Shown here one piece after another: positions 14,660-28,410 of a stretch of 64,000 nt of DNA (positions are counted from its first letter, which is position 1; every line of letters starts with the position of its first letter). The notes under the pieces were generated by a model. The model searched no databases and was not told the DNA's origin. It saw nothing but the letters and a program-made list of their open reading frames with translations. Origin of the DNA: Ficedula albicollis (Eukaryota; Chordata; Aves; Passeriformes; Muscicapidae); NCBI RefSeq assembly GCF_000247815.1, contig NC_021681.1, positions 15,328,201 to 15,392,200 of the forward strand, given 5' to 3'. The translations under genes and the position numbers were made by a program.

Positions 14660-17600
14660 AGATGTGCAAAATTTCTGGATTTCTGCAGTTGGTGGTGATC
14701 CAGGAATGTAATAAAGCTCTTCCCTCACTGCCCTCTCCCCCAAAATAATTCCTGAAGATTTATTCATCATTTCACACATCACTAAGTAAACATCCCCCTT
14801 CCCATCACTGGCCTGATGGAGACTTAGTACATTACTGTGTAAAGCAGAATGATCATGATCTGAAATGCAATACACAGGCAATCTCAGTATCCTTGAGGTA
14901 TCTCTGCCAGGAGCATGGAAAGCAGTTCAATTTCAAGAGTAATGAGACTAATTTGCAAGTCTCTTCTACTGAGCCTTTTGTGATTTTGCTGTTCTCTCCC
15001 ACAGTTACAAGTCTTGACTAATAAACAGTGTTATTATATATAATACAGAACATTTCCATGTCTCACTGTGCAGTGTGGCTGGAGAGGGTAGACCTCAGCT
15101 TGAGTTTTGTAATATATTCCAATTAGATGACCAGACATTAGTGTTCAAAATTCCTGTTTGGTGGAGGTTTGCAATCATGGCTCCTTAGCAACTGAAGTAA
15201 CGTTAAATTAAACTGATAAATGATGCTCTAAAAAAAAATATAAGAACTTAATCAGAGTGATTAATTTGTGATGCCCTTTTCGGAAAGGTTTACAGGATGC
15301 GTTGTGCATTTTCTATCTGCCAAGTGCAGTTCTTCATCAGCTGGGTACACAAGCTTTGCAAAACTGTTTTCTGATTAGGTGTAGAGTAGATCTACTCACC
15401 CCTCCCATCTGATGAGGAAAGATCTACCCCTTTGTGAAAGTGCTTCTTTTTCACCCTGCCTGCAGTCCTGGGAAGTCCTGGCCAGGCTGTGAGGTGCCAA
15501 ATCTGTCACTGGAGGCACAGCTCAGCCCTCAGGAGATGATGTCCCAGCCCTGATGCTATGGACAAACTCACCCCGGCACCTCTTTCTACCATGCTGGGCC
15601 CCTTCTTCTCATGCACAAAACACTGAACTTACAGACAAAGGAAAAGCACAACCTCCACACCCCAAACTCTGTTCTACCATTCCTCCATCTTTTCCTCCTT
15701 GATTTAACTAAAACCAGAGGGTTTTTTCCATCAGATGGAAGACTTTGAGAGTAAGCCTAGTCATTTCTTGGTGATGAGATCTGTCCCTCTCCGTCCACTC
15801 AGAGGGACAGGAGCGTGTCCTGCTCCTCCATGCAGGCTTTCATGCTGGGCAGTGTGAGACACACTTCTGAGGGCTGGAGGCAGTAGGGGTGAGCTTTGGG
15901 ATGCATCTCATGCACAGCAAGGTGATGCTGTGCCTACAACCCCAGTCCCACCCTGGGAGCCTGCCTTTACGAGCCTGGAGAGAAGGATCAACGCTCAGGT
16001 CGAGGCAAGGCTGCAGGTGCTTTGTCTTGACTGAGCTCCCCAACCATTTCCATCTGTCCTCTGGACTACCCTGACAAGTGCCACTGGCCTGCCATGACTT
16101 CCAGCTCCTTCACAGTGAAGTCACTGTGTAAAGCTGCTTGTTTTATTGCCTCCAGCTCCCTTTTCTTTCCCAGTGATTGCTGTCGATTGCTGGCAATCCT
16201 TCTGACATGTGCACTTAATCAGTTTGTGACAGGAAGATGGGTCAATGGGCGAGCTCTGAATAAACTGTAGGAGCTCAAAACTGGAAGTGGAGATTGCTTT
16301 GCTGAGCACAATTTTGGTGTCCTGGCTCCCACTACAGCCAGAGGAAAGTAAGAGAGTAATTATGAGCTATGTTTCTTCTGCACCTCTGTTAGTGTGAATC
16401 TAGTTTATGCATCATAACAGAAAAGCTTTCCAAAAAATATTGTTCTGCAAATTTTCCACAGCGATGTCCAATTTTTTTTTCTGAATTATGTTTGGCTCTT
16501 GTCCTAAATAATTTCCAGCAGCCTTGGATTTCACAGGGCATTTATACACTTGCTGTAAAATCTTCTGATGAGCTTTAAAAGGTTTGATTAAAGGATTTGA
16601 CACCCATGAACTACCTGCCAGCTGGCTGATAGTGCCTCCAGCTTCACTGCCTTCTGTTGTTGTTATCAAGCAAATCCTTGCCCAGAGAATATTTCCGATT
16701 TGCCTTGATGATAGCAATGATTCTCTAAGTATCTTCTTTGATGAGGACTGAACAATCTCAGGCTGGCCTCCATCAAATCAACAAATTAACTCTCATGGGA
16801 TTGCACAGTCCTGAGGTGAGTCCTGATCCTTTCCCCTGAAGCCATTAGAGATGGAAGCAGACACCTCCAGGTTAGTTATTTCATCTCCAGGTGAACTAGT
16901 CCATCCTTGGGTTGGTCCATCTGCTTTCCCAGACAACATAAAGCTGAACTTCACAACATGTTCTCCACTCCCCTTATTTACAGCTGTTATAGCAGGACTT
17001 ATCTCTGCCTCTTATTCTGTGAGCATAACCCACAGACCAAGAACAGGGCACTTGCTGCTGGCACTCTCCTCTTGCCTCTTGTGCCAGTCCTGTGATCTCT
17101 CCCTGCTATGTACAGTCACATGCTCCAGTGTTTGCACAGAGCCACAGACATCCATGGAACCTGTGCAGCCCAAACCTTCTTTCTGTTTGGCAAACAAGCC
17201 CTTTCTAGCATTGTATGCCCAACAGTCTGCAAAACACCAGATCATGGGCCCTCAGAGGAGTACAGGGAGCCCAGCTACCCCGCTGGTTTTAGTGAAGTGG
17301 AGCTGTTTTAGTGAAATGCTCCTGCTGATCTGTTGTTTTTCAGAAAATGACACAAAAATATTCCTAGACATCTTGTGGGCACCAAGAAAACAGGTGTTTT
17401 GTCATGGACCACATAAGAGCTTGTTGTTTCCTCTCACTTTTAATGTCACCACCCATGAATTCTGTTTATAACATTTTGGATAGACCACTGTGTTTCCCTT
17501 GCTCCATGCTGTCCTCAAGCTCTTTAGGCAGACAGCAGCTCTGTCACAATTGGATGTGATGCTGGCACTTACCTTCCATCAAGGAAGATGGTTTTCCATA

Positions 17601-20600
17601 GCATAATTCCAGATTTATTGAATCAAGTCTTAAACCTCAAGAGGTAAAGTGGGCTGTATTTTATACAGAAAATGGTTTTCCCTGCCAGATGAAATCTTAG
17701 GGCAGAGTGTCTCATTTTACATGCTGCTTGGGCATTTCTCTATCTTGGGATTAATGGTGATGGGGTAATTTAGATTCCGTAGCAAGCTGAGATAGCTGGA
17801 TTCACCGAGTTATCAGTCCAGCCACTTACAGGCATCTTTGCTTTAATTGCTTTTAGTGCTGTGAAAAAAGATGAACTTGGTGAAGGAAAGCCTTTTCCAC
17901 CTGCCTTGGGAATAAAGGCCCAGCTGGGGCAGGACCAGCACACTGTGCCTGCAGCACCCACAGGTGGGAGGGCAGAGTGATGCTGTCTGGGGGTGCTGGC
18001 ACAGCCTGTGCAGAGCAGGAGGGAGGTTTGCTGCCTTCTGGTGCCTGTCCCAGAGATTGAGCTGAAGCAGAGCAAGGGGTGCTTCTAGACCTGGCCACTC
18101 TTTATTTGAAGTGCATTTGTTTGCATCACCTAATCTCCTGAAGGAGCAGGGTGGTTTGGACATATGGCTGATGAACTGATGTCTATCTATCTGATTTCTC
18201 TGGCTCCATAAACTGTTGGCCATTTTTAACCTGATTTGAATCATCTCAAACCAACTCAAACCTAACCATGACTTCCTACAAGTTAAAAAAAAAAATAGTT
18301 GACAGATAGAAAAGAGAGAAAAGAGAGAACTGTTAATCCTCCCCTGAGGAGGAGGAGGACACATCAAATGCAGCAACATTGGGACAATATGAATCTGGAA
18401 CTGTCAGACTGAGACCTCAAGTGGGAAAGGACCATCTCCCTAACCAGGACCAGCTTCTCAGCTTTACCCAGTGCATCAGAAATGCCAATCTCCTGCTGTC
18501 TCACTCAAAGCCTGGCCACCCTCTCGTTTTTCTCACTGTGTTGGCAGGAGATTTGTGAGTACATCACCATGTGCCATTTCAAGCTTCATTTGAATAAGCG
18601 TCCCATATAATAGACTTTTATAGCTCTCTTCTGTGAATTCTAAATTAACACAACTAATTAAAATGTTCCAAAGTTTTATGTAAATAACTAATTAGCATTT
18701 GAGAAGGAATAGTAAATTCACAGATGGTCGTGCTCCACTCAGGGCCCACTGTGCAGCACTGTTGGGCCCTTGGTCCTACCTGGCAGGACCAGACTGCCCA
18801 GGTTTCACCCCAAGCATGACCCAGCACCATCCACCCTGCCTGCAGGCTCTGGGAGCTCTGCACCTCGTGGGATTAGGCCCATTCTCTCTCTCTGTCCCTG
18901 GTATCAGGGCTTGCAAGAGTAAGGAGAGCATGGGAGTGTGGAGGGGAACATCAAGGAGGAAGAGGCCTGTGCGCAGGAGATGAGGTGAGTGCCTGAGCTG
19001 CGATTTTCAGTGTTTGTACTGGCATTGCTGTGAGGATGTTCCTCTAGAAAAACTTCCTCAGGGATACCTTTTAGGAGTAGAAGCTGCAATATTTCACACA
19101 AAGGAGCTGAACCTCAGCACTGCTGGGTTCCAGCCCCAGCAGTCCCACTGAGACCCTGGAAGACTGCTCTGTCACACAAACCATGTGTCCATGGACCAGA
19201 GCTGGGAATGAAGCTAAATGTTCTCTTCCTCTCTCATAAGACTAGAGCTCATTGGTATCTGTAGCACCGTGGAGCAGTAATGCAGGAATAACACCTTGTA
19301 AGAATGCAGATTTTAAATATAGGTCTGCATCTATTCTGATTGCCATCCAGGTGGAAGGTGGAAAGTTTCCCTTCTCTGACATCTGGACTCTCATATGTAG
19401 CAGGAGCCCTACATTTATACAGCCCATGGCACCCTGTACATCTAAATGCTGTTGCAGCACAGAAAGGACCCCCACATATACAAGGAAGGAGTTGCCCAGT
19501 GGAGTTTGTTTGCTCTACAAGACAGAGATTATCATTAGAGCAAGTGAGGAGGGGGGATTCATTTTCCCTTCCTATTGAACAGGTCCTACAGGATTAACCT
19601 CACCTGTTCCAAGGGCAACTCTGACCATTTGCACCTTTTGCTTCCAAAAAGAACTGCAAAGACTTGTGAGAGAGTTATAAAAATTAAGATAAGGGGTTTT
19701 GGTGTATTTGAGATACATGTTGTTAGGGCAATTTTGCTTGCCCAGAAGGAAATGGAGAGAGCAGAAGCAGGAGTCGGTGGGGAAATCAAAGGGCGAGTTA
19801 TAAGAAAGGAGTGTGAAGAGCCTGGCTGTTTGTGTTGAAATTATAAACAGGAGTGTGTTTTTCAGATATATTCTTGGGGAAGATGTAAAAGTGGGAGATA
19901 AGTAAAACAGTAAAGCTGTTGAGGGGGAGAAAGGGCTAAGCTAAGCCTTCCTATTGCGTGGTCTTATTTGCAATCCCTGTCTGCCCTGGAAGCATCCCCC
20001 ATATCTCTCTCTGTTTATATATGCAGAAAACTCCTGCAGAGCGGGGAGGAAGATGCAAGCTCTCCATCTGGTCTTCCAGACTTTGTTTCTCATCCTGGCA
20101 CCAGCCTGGAGAGGAGGTGAGCTCTGCATTGGGTGGCCAGAGGGCAGCCTGGCCATGGTACAGGGCGTTGGAGGCTCATGGGGAGGGGCAGCAAACCCAG
20201 AGGAGCCCCATTGTCTCATCCTTACCCTGATCCCAGACATGTTGCTGCAACACCCTTGGGGATCACCAGGTAGGTATGCACACAGCACTTCACCCCAAAC
20301 ATCAGCTCCCTGTGTTCCCAGGCAGAGCACTTGGCATTTTATCTGTCACAAGAGGAAGGCTGGAGAGCAGCCTGCTGATCCCATGTTTCTTGAATCCGTA
20401 AGTATCAGCCCTCTCTAGTTCTGGGCACACAGGAGCGTGGCTATAGCCTGTTCTGAGCTGACTCTGCTGCAAGGAATGAGCTCTGAAATCACTGCCCTTC
20501 CTGCATGGAGCCCAGGTGGGCTGGGGGTGCTTGGCTGCACCCAAAGCCCCCAAAAATTCAAAATAAACCCAGAAGGGGCACCTGGAAGGAATTCAAGAAG

Positions 20601-20733
20601 CATGGGAGGCTGGTAAGCAACCAGGTGTGGTAAAAATAGATGTGTGGATCATCTGAGGAAGCCTTAGGCTGAAATGTTAGCAGCCCTACAGGAAAGGACA
20701 TAGCCCAGGGTGTTGCAGGGGGCACAGGAGACA

Positions 20734-20787
<54 letters not shown>
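20734..20787 (+). repeat. (CCCTGT)n microsatellite, about 9 copies
   Basis: About nine perfect hexamer units. The frames over it encode Leu-Ser, Pro-Cys and Arg-Asp type dipeptide repeats and are not genes. Confidence 0.95.
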
Positions 20788-23150
20788 CACGTGACCCCTC
20801 TTGCAGAGTGCACCCCTGGGCCATGGGGTTTCCTGCTGAAGAAGCACATGTGCCAGCTGATAATGACCAGCATCACAATGTATTTCAGCATTCATTGCTA
20901 AACGGTTCTGCCTGGAAAATTGCCTCGAAAATGTGTTTCAGGATGTGCCAGATAGTCTCATGCTAATTTCTCAGCCAAAACCTCCCATGTGGTGTCCAAT
21001 GTGATATCAGTAACTCAAAGGCAGGGGAAAATGAAGCCTCTATTTGCTTTCAGGCAATTTATTCTCTTTTTGTCTTTTTACATCCAGCAGCTAAGTAAAT
21101 TGCAGGGATGAAAATACTAAAGGCTTTTAATTTTTTTCACTGTAATTTCTCAGTCCCTGGCAACTGAGTAACAACAAAAAAAAAGGAGATATTATGAAAA
21201 AGTACTAAAGCCTAAATGTAATTTTTAATTATTAAATCCACATACAATTTTAACTGATTAAAAGTAAGAGGACCTGTTGGAGTACAAAGAAACAGCAGCA
21301 GGCTTCAGAGTTCAAGTAGCTGTAATTAGATTCAATTTCACATTGGAAAATTAAAAGAGAAAAATTTCTGCTGTGGTAACTTTGTATTTCTGGTATACTT
21401 CATCTTTCTCTTTTTTCAAGCTGCTTTTAATTTTATCAGCTTTAACCTTAATTCTGCTTTTCTGTGTCTTAACTGGAGTGTTATCCAGCCCTTTGAACTT
21501 ATTTCTGACATGCTCTCTGCGAGGTACAGTGGTATCTGGAGACATTGAGAGGAAAGATCTCTTGAACTCTTTTTCCAGGTGGGCTGTAACACATAGAAGT
21601 TCATGGGTATTTGGGAAGTCAGTGATAAAGCTCAGGATAATCCCATGTCCCAATGTCCCAGCCAGAAATCAGAGAAGCCCAACTATCACTTGTTTCTCAG
21701 GTGCAGTAGATCTTAAAATGTAATTCTGAGCTCTGAATTCTCATACAATGAAACAACTGCTAGGCTTACCCAAACACTGTTTTTTGGCACCTTTTCTTTT
21801 TTTTTTAGAATCCAACTTAAGTTTTAAAGACAAAGCTGAACTTGGGAGAGGAAAGGAAATAGCCACTTCTCTAAACTCTTTCAGTTTCACCCTGCCCCAC
21901 CATAACACAGCTCTCAGTAAATCATTGCACACCGATTTCTGTATTTAATGGTGAGAGCAGAGTCAGCACCAAAGTCATCAGCACACACAAAATGTTTGCT
22001 GGAAATATATATTCTCAAAGTGCAAGAATTCCAGAGCAAGAAAGCTCCTGCCTCAGTCCTTTCTAATAAGCTTAATATTTCAGTTGTTGCAGTATTTATT
22101 TCAGGTGTTCATTATGAGGTTGGAACAGCAGTTTTTGGAACAGCAATTTCTCACAAAACTTCAATGTTGGGACTTTGGGTAGTTTTAAAGTTTTGACTTC
22201 TACGAGTATATGAACACCTGTGTATTGAATTTGGTTTTCTGTAGTTCTCAGCACGGAATATGGAGAAATCTCTTATGCATAACCTAGAGGAGATTCCTTT
22301 TTCTTTATCTTCCTGCCAGGCAGAATCTGCTGGACTTTCCCCACTGACACACCAAGGCCAACAAAAAGGCTCTCTGGACCATCCAACACGACGAGGTAGC
22401 TGCAGTTGCAGATCTGAGGGGTGACCTCTGAAGCCTCGTTCCTGGGGAGGATGCAGCAGAACAAAGTCATCCTTGTTCACATTCATTTAAATCCATGTGC
22501 AGAGTCTCTCCTTCCCCTGTGCAGCACATCCCCCGCACGGGCTGACAAAGGGCTGCATTCATCAGGGACCAGCAACTGGTTAGAATCCTTCTGAAAGACA
22601 GCAGGACGTGCCAGCTCTACCAGCCTTGGGTTAAAATGTTCATCCTTCCTCACTCACTCAGGCCCAGGGCCACCTTGGCTGACTCCTGTGCACGTGGAGG
22701 GGCTCGAGGGTCTAAGAACCCACTGGGGTGGTTCCATGGGTGGGAAAGGGTTCCCTGGGGTGGGGAAAGGGTTCCCTGGGTCAGCAAGTCCTGTTGAAGG
22801 GGTTGCATCTCGTGTGGGAGCTCACTGACTTGTGTCCTGGGAGCTGTTTGGTTTCATGCCCACACTCCTCCCACAGACAAGCTGCTGCTCAACCTTGCTG
22901 CTCTGGATGGGGTGAAACTTCTTTGCCTTTCCAGCCACAATTTATTCATGGTTGGTTTGCTCTCATTTGTTCCCGTGCCAGCACTGGCCATTAGCTTGAA
23001 AAGCTCTCCCCAGGGCTGGATTTAGTCATCTCAGAGTGTGTGTAGGGAACGAGCAGCTCCTTGTGGCTTCCATTCACAGAGGATGAGACCAAGGCTGCTT
23101 TAGTTCTCCTGTTGCAGAGAGGAAATGCTCAGTCCTCCCCACTGCTCTGC

Positions 23151-23179
23151 TCTTCTCTTCTCTTCTCTTCTCTTCTCTT
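23151..23179 (+). repeat. (TCTTC)n microsatellite
   Basis: Just under six perfect pentamer units of TCTTC. Confidence 0.93.
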
Positions 23180-24335
23180 GGACTAAGCTGAATTTGCCTG
23201 CTGAGTCGTCCCAGGCAGGCCAGGATGGATGGTGGCAGCCTGACCAAGCCTTGATGCCAAGGGTGTAGCTGCAAAAGCAAAGACTGAGGTGGTCGTGCTG
23301 GTGCAGTCAAGTAGGGAGAGGAGAGATCCCAGTGGCCTTGAACTGGAGCAAAAATTGTTTGTGGTGGTGATGTGAAAAGACTGCAGCATAAAAAAGTGAA
23401 CACATGCTTAGCCCTTGTCAGTTGATCTTAATGCAGAGAGTGGGACTGCCCTGATTTTTGTCTCCCTTCCCTGTCTCTGTGTGCTCTCCATTCTGCCCCA
23501 TCTCTCCTGCTGCCACTCTCCTTCTCTTTGACTGTCTTATTCTGGACTGTTCTGGGAGGCTGGTCAGAACCTAGCAAGGTGATTGCTTTCCCAAAAGTCA
23601 TCCCTAGAAACCACCAAATGCTCTGAAGGCAGCCTAGGAAGAGCTTGAAACAGGTTTAAGCTGCTGTGCTTACAGGCTGCCAGGTGTTTTATGTGGCCTT
23701 CTGTTTGCCAGTGAATTGCCTCCCATTCTTACCAAAATCCAGAAGTCCCCAGGATGTTCCCTGAAATTTTGGGGACAGTCAGTCTAAAGACATGTCTGAA
23801 ATTAATTGTATGACACCAAATGAAGCATAGGCCATCACTTCTAGTGCACACAAATAAAATTTGGAGCCTGAAATTTAGACCCCTGATGCAACCCTGGCCC
23901 TCTCAGACTTGACCAGGTAAATCAGCTCCTCCCAAATTCCCCCTGTCCCCTCACCTGCATTCCCTTTCATGCCTTTCATGAAACCCAGCCCCCAGTGGAG
24001 ATGGTTTCTGTGGCAACTCTACAAGTCACCCTTTGGGTGGTCCTAGAACTGCACATCTTCCCACTGAAAGGACCAGGCACTTTAAGGAAAGTGGTAATGG
24101 ACACTCATAAATTGCTGTATGGTAGTTCCCTTGCTGCCTGGGAGATGCATTTGTCACCTAGCAACGACATGAGGTGATGAGGAAATAACAGCATGTTAAT
24201 CTAATGGCCACGAGTTAACATCTATCAGGGAGCAGCCTCCCGAGCCCACCACTGAGGTGAATATAACTGAGGAGGAAAGAGACACCAAACTTTTCATCCA
24301 GTAAGTAGAGGAGGAATGAGCAGGGATTATCTTCA

Positions 24336-24469
24336 TGTGTGTGTGCATATGTCTCCTTGTGGGGGGATGGCAAAAAGCCTGGAGAAATCCCTCAGACTGC
24401 AGAGTATGTGTGCATATGTCTTCTTGTGGGGGGATGACAAAAAGCCTGGAGAAATCCCTCAGACTGCAG
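24336..24469 (+). repeat. 67-bp tandem duplication
   Basis: Two adjacent copies with a period of 67, each carrying 'agcctggagaaatccctcag'. A few substitutions separate them. It is directly followed by a second, unrelated duplication. Confidence 0.9.
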
Positions 24470-24575
24470 CTAGCCCTCAGACACAGAGCTATCCAGACGA
24501 TGGGTCTCAGTTTTCCAAAACGCTAGCCCTCAGACACAGAGCTCTGCAGACGATGGGTCTCAGTTTTCCAAAACC
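24470..24575 (+). repeat. 53-bp tandem duplication
   Basis: Copies at 24470-24522 and 24523-24575 share 'gatgggtctcagttttccaa' and differ at only a few positions. It abuts the 67-bp duplication, so two independent local duplications lie back to back. Confidence 0.92.
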
Positions 24576-27500
24576 ACAGCAGGCAGGGAGCAGCAGGAGT
24601 CCCAGCCCACTGAATTTTGGTGCAAAACTCCTCTGCGTTTTTGGTGTCCAGTCCTGACTGTCTTAGGCTGAGCCTGACTCAGTCATGACTGCTGAGGCTC
24701 TTTATGACATTCATGTATTCAAGCTGCTCAGCTGATCATGGACAGGGAGAGTTTTCCTGCTGAAGCAGCAGCTCTTTTCAGTACTGGAATACCTCCTGAA
24801 GAAAAAGACAGGGCTAATCATGGACCCTCTTTAAGCCAACTCTCTCTCCTCTTGGCATCATTACAGAGAGTGCAGGACAGGCTTCACAAATTGCCATCAT
24901 CCCTTGGAATCCCTGTATGGGTCCAACCAGCAGAAAGCACCAAAGTTTGCCTCAAGGCCAAGAGCTGAGCAGTGATAGAATTCAGTCCTTTCCCTTTTCT
25001 TCTGGAAATAGATCCAGAACAGATGCCACGTGTTATTTTTCAGTACCAGGAGCTCATTGAGGTACCTGCCCCCTGAAATACTGGGGTTAATCCATTTGGT
25101 GGCTCTAAATTGAAAGTACCCTGGGTTCTGGCATGAGGGAAGTAATTGTGAGAGGAAGAAGACTGAAATTAGTTCAGTGATGGATGACCTCAGTGAAGCC
25201 TGAAATTGTAAGAGCCACACAGTTCCCAGCAAGGCTGTGCACATTTTTATACTGCAGGAGCTTTTTCTTTAAGAAAATAGCTAAGAAATTGGTCTGGCAA
25301 TTTCCTGTTGAGCAACACTGAAAAGGGTTGGTCTGAAGCAGGACAGCATGTTCAGACCATTTATATGGTGTAGCACATGCACTTAGCACCATCATGAGAG
25401 ATGCTTTCTCAGCGGGCATCATTTCAGGGGCTCGCCTTTCATTAGTGCTGAGCTGAAAGTAAACATCAGAGAACACCAGGGCTTGGCCTGGGTTTATGCA
25501 AAGCTTGAACGTTAAATAACAAACCTGTGTTGTGCATGTATATCACAGTTGGTTGGACTTCTTGACCTTTCAGCTGAAGCAAAGCCACAGAGGTACATCT
25601 CAAGAGCAGCTGGGCTTTGTCAATCATTACAGGAGTAATGGCATCCCAGCATAATGCTTAACTCTGGAGCCACGACTAAACATATTCATGGCAACACCCT
25701 TTGTGTTAAAATCTGGAAGAACCACAGTTAATGGTGCATTTCAGCCACGGGCTGTAAACTTCAGTGACAACCTATTACTGCCTGCTGAACAAACTGGGGT
25801 TGTCCCTTCTGAGGGGATCAGAGCTATGGGGCAAACCATCTTCTACCCCTGCTTAGCCACATCACCTGGATGGCCCTATGGGAATTGAACGTGCAGTGAA
25901 ATTTTGTGCCCCTTGTAAGAAGCATTTGGGGATGTGTGGGGCTTTTTCAGTTGCATTTTCTTGGCAAACCCTGGCAGCTGCATAACAGCAGTACCAGTGC
26001 TGGTGGTGGTTGTCTCAGGCTGGGAAGGGCTTCCTTCATCTTTGGTGCAGGTTTGAGGTGATAGGCACAGTACACAGGACATGGTTAGAGCTGCCTCTGC
26101 TTCATCTGTAATGCCAATATTCCATCTGAAGGCAGCATGCCGTGAAAGCACAGCCCCACTGCACAGACACCAGTGACTCTTTAATTGTAGCAGGTCCTGT
26201 TAAATGCAGCTGTGGGTTAATATGGAACCAAGCTTCAGCAGCAGGAATTTGTGAACAGCTATGAAAATACTGAAACAACTGCAAGGTGCTGACCTTAAAC
26301 CAGTGTTCCTTTAACTTCTGGTAGCTGTTTGTGTCCCTGCAAACCCAAATTCACTCCGTGGCTAGCGGTGATTTCTGAGGCACAGGAAGCCATTGGGTAA
26401 CGTGTTCTGTGGCTGCAGGCACGATGTGCAGAGGAGTTTTAAAAGCACCAAATTACAGAGGGTAAAACACTGCTGCAAACAAAGCTCCTCCAATGTTTCT
26501 CACACTGATAATGCGGAGACCTGGAGCTTTGTGTTTTACTTCATGGATCACAGCAGGAGCTGGAGTTCTGTGTTTAACCTTCTTCCAGGTAACCAAACCC
26601 TTCACTGGGACCAGCCTGATTTTAGGGATTTTGTGGGGGGAATATTCCAACTTTTATGGAATTTAGTCATCAGCTTTTTTTTTTCTTCTGTTATTATTTT
26701 GTGAAGGATTTTTTTTTTTTTTTAGGACCTAATGAGTTTGGGGAAGATTGAATGGTCACAAAAATTCCAATTAATGCAGAGAAAACATTACTGCCTTTGT
26801 CCTTTATTCTGTCTGTGGCTATTGAAATGGAAGAGCTTGGGGCTGCAGCAGCAGGGGTGGTGTTTGGCTGCTCTGACAGATTCCTGCCTCAGAGCAGATG
26901 CACTTTGCTGCAGTTTAACTACGCTAAGGTGGCTCTGCTGAGCTGGGTTGAAGGATGATAAAAGAGAGTCCAGAGGTTGTCATTCAGCCATGAATAATAC
27001 TCAGGATACATGTAATCACAGCAATCAGCTATTTTCTTTTGACCTGTTATTTAATAATCAGTTGAAGTGCAAAAAAAACCCTAAAAGAATTAAAACATTC
27101 TGCACCAGGGTGCATGTGTGACATGACAAATTAGCTCAGTTTTAAAAGGACACGTCTGGAAGAGTTGAAGCTTCTGTCTTTCTCTTTATTCCTCATTTTG
27201 GTTTCAGCCACTTGTGAAATTCTACAAATAATGCTTTATATGGAAGATTTACTATACCCAAAGACCTCTGGTGAAACTAGGGACTGAAAGGCAGTGCATG
27301 CACAGGATCAGACACATTATAGAGATTTGGGGAGGGGGATTTCTTGCTGTTTACAATGGCTTGAGCTTTGTATAACAAAAAGAACCTGTTAATTAGAGAT
27401 TTAAAATGAGATCTTTCAGTTATGCATATTTGATACAAATTTCTAATTCAGAACAGAGCGTTCCAGTTTGACTCAAAGTCAAAAATTTCAAAGTTTTTTT

Positions 27501-28410
27501 ATATATGCAGAGGGAAATCCAAAATAATTATTTACAAATTACATTCTAATAGGTTTTTTCCCAAGAACTGAATCTATATTCCTCTATCTTGTTCATTCTC
27601 CTTTACAGCATTATCACAATTCTATACCTGATCTGAATTTTTTGTAGCACCATTGGGCAACTGTAATAACATACCTAACACCAGCCAGCCAAAAAAAAAT
27701 CTATTGAATTGGATTCAATTATACTGATGAACTGCTCAGGTTACTTTTAGCACAGATAATATGAAACTGAGGCTAAGATCAACAAGGCTTGCAAAAACAA
27801 ACTGACTTGAGCTGAGAGTAGAAAATATACCTGAAAAACAAGTCTCAGGTTCACATATTTGCAATACCTGAAACCTGATTCTGGGAATGATGCACCACTC
27901 CTATCTGAAAACAGGGTAATGCTGAGTAGAGGACACTCCTGGTAAAAACAGCTCCAATTTACTGCAGCACTCACAATTAGCTCCCCCAAAAAAATGAGCC
28001 ACAGAACGAGAATTTGGTAATGGGGCATTTTCAGCAGGTATATCTGAACAGCAATGCCCAGTGCAGTAAGAGGGTCTCAGACTCTGGCTGGTGCTTCCCT
28101 GCTCTTGTCTTTCCCTCTTTCACATCAAAAGGAATGCTTTCTCCTTGGCCTAGCTTTCATCTGCAAGCTATTGAATTTATTGAGCTCTTGGTGAGGTTCT
28201 CTGCTGGTTTCGATTTGAGCTGGCTCAAAGCCCCACAGAGGCAGATCCTAAGGAGAGGTCTGGTTTCAACCCTGCAGGACCTGCACTCGTATGGCTCTTC
28301 CTCTCCAACTTCCCACTCTAAGAACAGTAATTATACAGACAAATTGTAAAAAAAAAAAAAAAAACAAAACCAACATACCTGCCCTTTCTGATTTCCGTGT
28401 GTGTTTTCAG

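Larger units (their letters stand above)
12025..28410. other. Non-coding sequence, includes presumed TMEM207 intron 1
   Basis: No exon of a known gene was recognised. The stretch holds two microsatellites and four short tandem duplications, listed separately. TMEM207 exon 2 begins at 28411 in phase 0, so a signal-peptide exon ending in phase 0 should lie upstream. I did not find a convincing one. Confidence 0.5.

Noticed and set aside
16851..17471. 206-codon + strand frame
   Set aside because: No family resemblance or splice context; the length is within what chance allows in 64 kb of low-stop sequence.
28133..28189. Mini-exon in phase 0 as TMEM207 exon 1
   Set aside because: The phase fits and a donor follows, but the peptide (LQAIEFIELL) carries charged residues and does not look like a signal peptide. 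The intron would be only about 220 bases.
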